In this document: positions 5,932 through 11,311 of the stretch, one piece after another | Position numbering within the stretch: position 1 is the first letter of the stretch | Layout of the letters: every line of letters begins with the position of its first letter | Assembly: GCA_012512295.1 (NCBI GenBank) | Contig: JAAZDI010000265.1 | Span: forward strand, 1 to 11,311 | From: Syntrophomonadaceae bacterium | GTDB lineage: Bacteria; Bacillota; Ch66; Ch109 | DNA: 11,311 nucleotides | Reading direction: 5' to 3' | Made by a program: the position numbers and the translations under genes | The notes under the pieces: generated by a model | Told to the model about the DNA's origin: nothing | The model's input: the letters and a program-made list of their open reading frames with translations, nothing else | Databases searched by the model: none

Positions 5932-6554
5932 CAGGCCAGCACCTCCTCTACCCGGTTTACCGCCTCTTTAGTCATGACTAATTTGTCGCAGTTGAGAATG
6001 TCGTAAACGTTCAAACCAGATGAGATCAAGGGCTTAACCCCCGGAATGTTTCGGGCGGATTTAGCGACGTTTACGTTATTATCACTGGTCACAATTAAGG
6101 CCTTCCGATCCACCCGAAGATTTTGCAAAACACTAACCATATCCTTAGTCTTCGGTTGCTCGAAATTCAGGTCATCCAGGACAATTAAATCTCCGCTTAG
6201 CACTTTGGCGGACAGGGCTGATTTTAAAGCCAGCCGCCGCACTTTTTTCGGCAACGTGTAGGCGTAACTCCGCGGATGAGGGCCAAAGACAATCCCTCCC
6301 TTACGCCACAGGGGAGAGCGTCGCATGCCGGCGCGTGCTCGGCCGGTCCCTTTTTGTCGCCACGGCTTCCGATTGCTGCCGCGAACTTCTCCCTTTCCCT
6401 TAGTATCTGCCGTTCCTCTGCGCCAGGAGGCCATTTGACAGACTACCATCTCATGCAGGACCGCCTCATTTGGTTCTATTCCGAAAACTTCATCCTTTAA
6501 CTCGATTTCTCCAATGGTTTCCCCTTTGCTGTTCATCAAAGCTACCTTTGGCAC
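5931..6554 (-). CDS. rplD: Large-subunit ribosomal protein L4
   Basis: L4 is an early 50S assembly protein whose extended loop reaches the exit-tunnel constriction opposite L22. The 207-residue protein has the usual length. The loop is clear at about residues 46-95 and holds GSNRKPWRQKGTGRARAGMR, a macrolide-related region with no visible alteration. The globular part continues with PKKVRRLALKSALSAK. The start is GTG at 6552-6554, with AAAGGAGG about 11 nt upstream. It lies 33 nt after rplC, and its TGA is the only TGA stop in the window. In E. coli L4 represses the S10 operon by binding the rpsJ leader. I found no recognisable copy of that leader here. Confidence 0.97.
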   Translation of the reverse strand: MPKVALMNSKGETIGEIELKDEVFGIEPNEAVLHEMVVCQMASWRRGTADTKGKGEVRGSNRKPWRQKGTGRARAGMRRSPLWRKGGIVFGPHPRSYAYTLPKKVRRLALKSALSAKVLSGDLIVLDDLNFEQPKTKDMVSVLQNLRVDRKALIVTSDNNVNVAKSARNIPGVKPLISSGLNVYDILNCDKLVMTKEAVNRVEEVLA

Positions 6555-6587
6555 GATACCTCACTCCTCCTTTCTCAACGGGCAGCA

Positions 6588-7217
6588 TTATCTGGCTTTT
6601 ACTGCACTTTTAACCACCAGGAGGCCGCGCCTGGGACCCGGAACTGCCCCCTTGAGCAAAAGGAGGTTACGCTCAGCATCTACTCTTACCACTTCCAGGT
6701 TCTGGACTGTAACCCGCACTGCACCTAAATGGCCGGGCAATTTGCGTCCTTTAAAGACCCGGCCCGGGCCTTTGGCCGCTAGTGAACCGGGGCGACGATG
6801 GTATTTGGAACCATGTTTCATCGGCCCACGGTGGAAGCCGTGTCGTTTGATACCGCCCGCAAAACCTTTCCCTTTCGAGGTCCCGGTCACATCTACCAAC
6901 TCACCGGGAGCAAAAATGTCTGCTCTAATCTCTTGACCCACCTGGAAACCTTCAACTTCGTCAGTTCGCAATTCTCGAATATGACGCAGGGGTTTAACAT
7001 GGGCCTTTTGAAAATGTCCCTTCATGGGCTTATTCACCAGGGATTCTCGAATATCCCCAAACCCAACTTGAATCGCGCTGTAACCATCCTGGTTCGGAGT
7101 TTTCTTCTGCAGTACTACACACGGGCCAGCCTCAATTACGGTAACCGGGATGGCTTGCCCCGTTTCACTGAATACTTGGGTCATCCCTAGTTTTTTGCCC
7201 AGAATACCTTTGGACAC
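6588..7217 (-). CDS. rplC: Large-subunit ribosomal protein L3
   Basis: L3 is one of the two initiators of 50S assembly, with an extended loop that approaches the peptidyl-transferase centre. The 209-residue product has exactly the common family length. It starts MSKGILGKKLGMTQVF. The loop lies at about residues 124-165 and contains GKGFAGGIKRHGFHRGPM followed by RPGSLAAKGPGRVFKG. The start is GTG at 7215-7217, preceded by AGGAGGTG with 6-nt spacing. The frame stays open 13 codons further to a GTG at 7256, but that addition is not family-like and spans the SD. It is 45 nt after rpsJ and 33 nt before rplD. The stop is TAA. Confidence 0.97.
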   Translation of the reverse strand: MSKGILGKKLGMTQVFSETGQAIPVTVIEAGPCVVLQKKTPNQDGYSAIQVGFGDIRESLVNKPMKGHFQKAHVKPLRHIRELRTDEVEGFQVGQEIRADIFAPGELVDVTGTSKGKGFAGGIKRHGFHRGPMKHGSKYHRRPGSLAAKGPGRVFKGRKLPGHLGAVRVTVQNLEVVRVDAERNLLLLKGAVPGPRRGLLVVKSAVKAR

Positions 7218-7223
7218 TACCTG

Positions 7224-7231
7224 CACCTCCT
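7224..7231 (-). promoter_or_regulatory. Ribosome-binding site of rplC
   Basis: The minus strand reads AGGAGGTG, 6 nt before the GTG at 7217. It fixes the rplC start 39 nt inside the longest open frame. Confidence 0.9.
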
Positions 7232-7262
7232 GTTTCCCTGGCACTTTACTAGCCACAGTTTG

Positions 7263-7571
7263 CTATAATTTGATTTCAATGTCTACTCCGGCCGGTAAGT
7301 CCAGACGCATCAAGGCATCCACCGTTTTCGGCGTAGGCTCAACTATATCAATCAGCCGCTTATGGGTGCGCATCTCAAATTGTTCGCGCGAGTCTTTATT
7401 GACATGCGGAGAACGCAAAATAGTATAAATGTTTTTCTCCGTCGGCAAGGGAATTGGGCCTGACACCGCCGCTCCGGTTCTTTTGGCTGTATCAACAATT
7501 TTAACTGCTGACTGATCAAGCAAATGGTGATCAAAAGCCTTGAGCCGGATACGGATTTTTTGCTTTGCCAT
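7263..7571 (-). CDS. rpsJ: Small-subunit ribosomal protein S10
   Basis: S10 is a 30S head protein that also works as NusE in transcription antitermination with NusB and NusG. The 102-residue product has the family length. It starts MAKQKIRIRLKAFDHHLLDQ and includes GPIPLPTEKNIYTILRSPHVNKDSREQFE, split around the tRNA-side loop, and the conserved end of a DLPAGVDIEIKL type. The start is ATG at 7569-7571, with AAGGAGGG 10 nt upstream; the frame is open further to 7628, but that stretch is not family-like and contains the SD. It follows tuf by 59 nt, so the S10 block seems to continue directly from the str genes. It ends in TAG. Confidence 0.98.
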   Translation of the reverse strand: MAKQKIRIRLKAFDHHLLDQSAVKIVDTAKRTGAAVSGPIPLPTEKNIYTILRSPHVNKDSREQFEMRTHKRLIDIVEPTPKTVDALMRLDLPAGVDIEIKL

Positions 7572-7590
7572 TTTGATAGTTCCCTCCTTA

Positions 7591-7621
7591 TTGCCACTTG
7601 CGCCAATAGGCGGGAGGCAAG
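7591..7621 (-). promoter_or_regulatory. Possible hairpin in the tuf-rpsJ gap
   Basis: In the transcript a hairpin can form from CTTGC and GCC on one side and GGC and GCAAG on the other (7597-7621), with a TATT loop and a CTCCC bulge. Alternatively TTGCC and GGCAA pair (7591-7595 with 7616-7620). CCTCC at 7613-7617 is also complementary to the GGAGG of the rpsJ SD (7583-7587). A regulatory function is inference only; the stems are short. Confidence 0.3.
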
Positions 7622-7630
7622 AATCCAATC

Positions 7631-8833
7631 CTATTCGATAATGCTGGTCACGACTCCAGCCCCTACGGTCCGCCCACCTTCTCGAATCGCAAACCGCAAT
7701 CCTTCTTCAATCGCAATCGGGGTGATCAGTTCAATAGTCATCCGAATGTTGTCCCCAGGCATAACCATCTCTACGCCTTCCGGCAGGGTCGCGACACCAG
7801 TCACATCTGTGGTCCGAAAATAGAATTGGGGTCGATAACCGTTGAAAAATGGGGTGTGCCGTCCACCTTCGTCTTTCGTTAGGACATAGACTTCAGCCTG
7901 ATAGTGGGTGTGCGGTTTAATGGAACCAGGCTTCGCTAAAACTTGACCCCGCTCAACCTCTTTTCGATCAACCCCTCTGAGCAGGGTGCCGATGTTGTCA
8001 CCCGCTTGGGCAAAATCGAGAATCTTGCGGAACATTTCCACCCCAGTGCAGACAGTCTTGCGCACATCTTCCCGCAAACCAACGATTTCTATTTCCTCGC
8101 CAACCTTGATCGTGCCGCGCTCGACCCGACCAGTGGCCACAGTGCCTCGGCCGGTAATGGTAAAGACGTCTTCGACCGGCATCAGGAATGGCTTATCCAC
8201 GGCCCGTTCCGGAATCGGCACGTAAGCGTCGACGGCATCCATCAAATCCCAGACCACCTTGCAGTTCGGGCATTCCCGACCGCCACAGCCGCATTCCATC
8301 GCCTTTAAGGCGGAACCCCGAATTACCGGAATGTCGTCTCCCGGGAATTCGTACATATTTAACAGGTCACGGACTTCCATTTCAACCAGTTCGAGTAATT
8401 CTTCATCGTCAACCATATCCACTTTATTCAGGAAGACGACTATATAAGGAACGCCAACTTGACGCGCCAGCAAAATGTGCTCTCGGGTCTGCGGCATTGG
8501 ACCGTCAGCTGCTGAGACCACCAGAATGGCTCCGTCCATCTGGGCTGCTCCAGTAATCATGTTTTTGACGTAGTCTGCGTGACCTGGGCAATCCACATGG
8601 GCATAATGTCGGTTGCCGGTTTCGTATTCCACGTGAGAGGTAGAGATCGTAATCCCTCTTTCCCTTTCTTCCGGGGCTTTATCAATCTGATCATAAGCTG
8701 TGGCTACCGCGCCGCCGGCCTTGGCAAGACAAATGGTGATGGCGGCGGTCAACGTGGTTTTGCCATGGTCCACGTGCCCAATGGTGCCAATATTCACGTG
8801 GGGTTTGGTTCTTTCAAATTTTTTCTTGGCCAT
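7631..8833 (-). CDS. tuf: Elongation factor Tu with a Cys-rich loop in the G domain
   Basis: EF-Tu is the GTPase that brings aminoacyl-tRNA to the ribosomal A site. The 400-residue protein has all GTP-binding motifs: P-loop GHVDHGKT at 19-26, switch I RGITIST with Thr62, DCPGH at 81-85, NKVD at 136-139 and SAL at 174-176. Domains II and III (from about 210) are normal, ending VVTSIIE. Directly after the SAL motif is a CxCx4CxxC cluster (Cys181, 183, 188, 191), about five residues longer than the E. coli or B. subtilis loop; Thermus EF-Tu has a different insertion at the same place. The ATG at 8831-8833 has AAGGAAGGA upstream. It is 91 nt after fusA and 59 nt before rpsJ. It ends in TAG. Confidence 0.98.
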   Translation of the reverse strand: MAKKKFERTKPHVNIGTIGHVDHGKTTLTAAITICLAKAGGAVATAYDQIDKAPEERERGITISTSHVEYETGNRHYAHVDCPGHADYVKNMITGAAQMDGAILVVSAADGPMPQTREHILLARQVGVPYIVVFLNKVDMVDDEELLELVEMEVRDLLNMYEFPGDDIPVIRGSALKAMECGCGGRECPNCKVVWDLMDAVDAYVPIPERAVDKPFLMPVEDVFTITGRGTVATGRVERGTIKVGEEIEIVGLREDVRKTVCTGVEMFRKILDFAQAGDNIGTLLRGVDRKEVERGQVLAKPGSIKPHTHYQAEVYVLTKDEGGRHTPFFNGYRPQFYFRTTDVTGVATLPEGVEMVMPGDNIRMTIELITPIAIEEGLRFAIREGGRTVGAGVVTSIIE

Positions 8834-8868
8834 TTTAGTTATCCTTCCTTTCCCTCGGGAGAATTACA

Positions 8869-8900
8869 TTTTTATATTAGTTGCTTTTTATATTAGTTGC
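8869..8900. repeat. 16-bp tandem direct repeat (two copies) in the fusA-tuf gap
   Basis: TTTTTATATTAGTTGC is repeated perfectly at 8869-8884 and 8885-8900. A weaker partial copy (ATTTTTGTATTA) follows at 8901-8912. In the transcript this is GCAACTAATATAAAAA twice, upstream of the tuf ribosome-binding site. The stretch is much richer in A+T than its neighbours. No -35 box at a suitable distance was found for the TATAAA/TAATAT strings. Confidence 0.9.
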
Positions 8901-8924
8901 ATTTTTGTATTATCTAAGCTTAAG

Positions 8925-11021
8925 CTAGCCTAAGCCGTATCGACGAGCAATAATTTTTTCACTGATGTTACTCGGTACCACTTCAAAATGCGAAAATTGC
9001 ATTACGTGATTGCCTCGGCCCTGGGTACTGGAACGCAGATCCGTAGTATAACCGAACATCTCGGCCAGGGGAACAAAAGCTCGAATGATCTGCAAACTGC
9101 CTTGATGTTCAATCCCCTGAATCCGGCCTCGCCGGGCGTTCAGATCACCGATGACTTCGCCCACATAGTCTTCCGGTACCAAAATCTCCACTTTCATTAC
9201 CGGCTCTAAAAGTACCGTACTCCCTTTCGACATACCGGCCCGCAGGGCCATCGAGCCCGCCATCTTGAAGGCTATTTCCGAGGAATCCACTTCATGATAT
9301 GAACCATCATATAAAGTAACGCGAATATCGACGACCGGGTAACCGGCCATAACTCCGCATTCCATAGCTTCCCGCACTCCGGCTTCAACGGCTGGAATAT
9401 ACTCTTTCGGTATGGCCCCGGCCACAATCCGGTTAACAAACTCAAAGCCTTTCCCTAATTCTTGCGGCTCTAGTTCCAACCAAACATGGCCATACTGACC
9501 GCGACCACCGGTTTGTTTAATAAACCGGCCTTCGGCCCGAACCCGGTTGCTCAGGGTTTCTCGGTAAGCCACCTGCGGCTTACCAACATCGGCGTTAACT
9601 TTAAATTCGCGCAGCAATCGATCGGTTATTATCTCCAGGTGCAGCTCCCCCATCCCAGAAATAATCACTTGACCGGTTTCTGCATCCACCGAGGTTTTAA
9701 AAGTGGGGTCCTCCTCGGCTAGTTTTTGTAAGGCACCGGCCATTTTATCCTGGTCTGCCTTACTTCTAGGTTCAATCGCTACATCAATCACTGGTTCCGG
9801 AAAGCTCATGGACTCCAAAATAACCGCTGCCTGCTCATCGCACAAGGTATCGCCCGTAAAAGTATCCCGCAGACCGACCGCTGCTACAATGTCACCGGTC
9901 CTGACTTCATTGACCTCTTCCCGGTGGTTAGCATGCATCTGCAACAAGCGGCCAATTCTTTCCTTGCGATCCCGGGTGGCGTTATAAACATAAGAGCCTG
10001 ATTTAAGCTTACCAGAGTAAACCCTGAAATAAGTTAACTTGCCGACATATGGATCAACAGCGATCTTAAACGCCAGAGCAGAAAAGGGTTCATCATCGCT
10101 GGCCCTTCGCTCCACTTCTTGACCAGTGTCACGAATGACTCCTCGAATAGCTGGAATATCCCTTGGGGAAGGCAAGTAATGCACCACTGCATCTAGCAGA
10201 TTTTGGACTCCGCGGTTGCGAAATGAGGTCCCGCAAAGAACCGGGATAAACTTGACCGCCAGTGTGGCTTGACGAATGCCCCGGTAAATTTCCTGTTCAG
10301 TTAAAGTTTCTCCCTCCAGATATTTAACCATCAGGTCCTCATTCGCTTCAGCTACTGCTTCCAGCAACTCTTCGCGGTACCGGGCGGCTTGCTCGCTTAA
10401 CTCGGCTGGAACCTCGGTTATCTGGGGCTCAAGACCCAGTTCATCGTCTTCCCGATAGATAATCGCTTGATTAGTGACCAAATCAATTATTCCCTGGAAA
10501 GAGTCCTCCGCCCCAATCGGCAGTTGAATCGGCAATGCTTTGGCCCCCAGCCGCTCTTTGATCATGTCCACAGCGCCGTAAAAATTGGCCCCAACTCGAT
10601 CCATTTTGTTAATATAGGCAATCCGGGGAACCTGATAGCGGTCTGCCTGACGCCAAACAGTTTCGGACTGGGGCTGTACCCCGGCAACCGCACAAAAGAT
10701 GGCGATCGCCCCATCCAAAACGCGCAGCGAGCGTTCAACTTCGACGGTGAAGTCCACGTGCCCGGGAGTGTCGATAATATTTATTCGATGATTTTTCCAG
10801 TAACAGGTAGTCGCCGCGGAAGTAATAGTGATACCACGTTCTTGTTCTTGAGGCATCCAGTCCATTGTTGCTGACCCATGATCAACCTCACCCATCCGGT
10901 GTACCCGGCCAGTATAAAACAGCATTCGCTCAGTCGTTGTTGTTTTGCCAGCATCAATATGGGCCATTATCCCAATATTTCGAATTGCCTTGATACCAGC
11001 AGCCCCTTCATTATAATGCAT
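8925..11021 (-). CDS. fusA: Elongation factor G
   Basis: EF-G is the GTPase that drives tRNA-mRNA translocation and, with RRF, ribosome recycling. The 698-residue protein has normal length and the full domain set. The G domain carries AHIDAGKT at 20-27, RGITI at 62-66, DTPGH at 84-88 and NKMD at 138-141. Domain III has GMGELHLEI, and domain IV has TGGRGQYGHVWLELEP and PKEYIPAVEAG. The C-terminus carries the domain V segment VGEVIGDLNARRGRIQGI. I prefer the ATG at 11019-11021 (GGAGG 8 nt upstream) to the GTG just before it (5 nt). The leader MHYNEGAAGIKAI before RNIGIMAHIDAGKT differs from the common M-A-R-x-x-P-L-x-K-T form. It is 60 nt after rpsG and 91 nt before tuf. It ends in TAG. Confidence 0.97.
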   Translation of the reverse strand: MHYNEGAAGIKAIRNIGIMAHIDAGKTTTTERMLFYTGRVHRMGEVDHGSATMDWMPQEQERGITITSAATTCYWKNHRINIIDTPGHVDFTVEVERSLRVLDGAIAIFCAVAGVQPQSETVWRQADRYQVPRIAYINKMDRVGANFYGAVDMIKERLGAKALPIQLPIGAEDSFQGIIDLVTNQAIIYREDDELGLEPQITEVPAELSEQAARYREELLEAVAEANEDLMVKYLEGETLTEQEIYRGIRQATLAVKFIPVLCGTSFRNRGVQNLLDAVVHYLPSPRDIPAIRGVIRDTGQEVERRASDDEPFSALAFKIAVDPYVGKLTYFRVYSGKLKSGSYVYNATRDRKERIGRLLQMHANHREEVNEVRTGDIVAAVGLRDTFTGDTLCDEQAAVILESMSFPEPVIDVAIEPRSKADQDKMAGALQKLAEEDPTFKTSVDAETGQVIISGMGELHLEIITDRLLREFKVNADVGKPQVAYRETLSNRVRAEGRFIKQTGGRGQYGHVWLELEPQELGKGFEFVNRIVAGAIPKEYIPAVEAGVREAMECGVMAGYPVVDIRVTLYDGSYHEVDSSEIAFKMAGSMALRAGMSKGSTVLLEPVMKVEILVPEDYVGEVIGDLNARRGRIQGIEHQGSLQIIRAFVPLAEMFGYTTDLRSSTQGRGNHVMQFSHFEVVPSNISEKIIARRYGLG

Positions 11022-11029
11022 CACTATTC

Positions 11030-11034
11030 CCTCC
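11030..11034 (-). promoter_or_regulatory. Ribosome-binding site of fusA
   Basis: The minus strand has AAGGAGGG, with its GGAGG core 8 nt before the ATG at 11021 and 5 nt before the GTG at 11024. This favours the ATG without excluding the GTG. Confidence 0.8.
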
Positions 11035-11081
11035 TTTCCGCGGGTAAAAGAAAATCTGAAATCGACAATTAACTCTCAATC

Positions 11082-11311
11082 CTACCATCGGTAATGCGCA
11101 AATGCTTTGTTAGCCTCTGCCATCTTATGCGTGTCTTCTCGCTTTTTCACTGAACCACCGGTACCATTAGCCGCATCCATTAACTCAGCGGCTAACTTCT
11201 GCACCATGTCTTTTTCGCCACGCTTCCGCGCGTATCCGACTATCCAGCGAATGGCTAAGGCCTGACGCCGATCTGCTCTAACCTCAACTGGCACCTGATA
11301 GTTAGCCCCCC
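11082..11311 (-). CDS. rpsG: Small-subunit ribosomal protein S7, 3' part (N-terminus beyond window)
   Basis: S7 is the primary organiser of the 3' domain of 16S rRNA and contacts the E-site tRNA. Only the last 75 residues are in the window, corresponding to about residue 82 to the end of a 156-residue family member. The visible part begins G-A-N-Y-Q-V-P-V-E-V-R and contains ALAIRWIVGYARKRGEKDM, VKKREDTHKMAEANKAFA and the invariant C-terminus AHYRW. The GTG at 11292-11294 is an internal Val codon, not the start; the frame stays open to the right edge. fusA follows after 60 nt, the standard str-operon order. It ends in TAG. Confidence 0.97.
   Translation of the reverse strand, partial: GANYQVPVEVRADRRQALAIRWIVGYARKRGEKDMVQKLAAELMDAANGTGGSVKKREDTHKMAEANKAFAHYRW

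Noticed and set aside
7352..7606. An 84-codon minus-strand frame overlapping rpsJ in another frame
   Set aside because: It overlaps S10 almost completely, and the S10 frame is unmistakable. The alternative translation has no recognisable features.
8834..8930. A tuf promoter in the fusA-tuf gap (TAATAT, TATAAA and GATAAT strings)
   Set aside because: No TTGACA-like box lies at 16-18 nt from any of these strings. In such A/T-rich repeat sequence, -10-like hexamers are expected by chance.
1..11311. Novel defence, mobile or biosynthetic system
   Set aside because: Every open stretch longer than about 110 nt is taken by a recognised translation gene. There are no CRISPR repeats, integrase, phage, toxin-antitoxin or tRNA/rRNA genes in the window.

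Overview
The window is one continuous run of translation genes, all on the minus strand: the end of the str operon, the whole S10 operon and the first part of the spc operon. In transcription order (right to left) the genes are rpsG (3' part only), fusA, tuf, rpsJ, rplC, rplD, rplW, rplB, rpsS, rplV, rpsC, rplP, rpmC, rpsQ, rplN, rplX, rplE, rpsN (zinc-binding form), rpsH and rplF (5' part only). Eighteen genes are complete and two are cut by the window edges. Nothing on the plus strand looks like a real gene.

Gene order, strong AGGAGG-type ribosome-binding sites, frequent GTG and TTG starts, the short zinc-ribbon S14 and a Gram-positive-style EF-Tu point to a Firmicute, most likely class Clostridia. 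The Cys-rich loop in EF-Tu and the CxxC pairs in L24 resemble what I remember of the Peptococcaceae/Moorella group, but this placement is inference. Every complete protein has normal length and intact key motifs, so this is a functional chromosomal core locus.

Layout: 11082-11311 is the C-terminal half of S7; 8925-11021 is EF-G; 7631-8833 is EF-Tu. The S10 block (7571 down to 2522) is very compact, with gaps of 2-59 nt, one TGATG stop/start overlap (rplD/rplW), one 11-nt overlap (rplP/rpmC) and several Shine-Dalgarno (SD) sequences lying inside the preceding gene. The spc block runs from rplN to rplF. I saw no convincing internal promoter or terminator, so the set is probably co-transcribed from upstream of the window. 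No stretch over 300 bases lacks a gene. The two largest gaps, rplN-rplX (109 nt) and fusA-tuf (91 nt), are the only ones with repeats: a long inverted repeat plus a 13-bp tandem repeat in the first, and a 16-bp tandem repeat in the second.

I found no previously undescribed multi-gene system. The points worth a second look are the repeat-filled gaps, the dominance of TAG stop codons (13 of 19) in very highly expressed genes, the CxCx4CxxC loop in EF-Tu, the zinc-ribbon-like tail of L24 with its duplicated KARKI extension, and a possible RNA switch in front of rpsJ.
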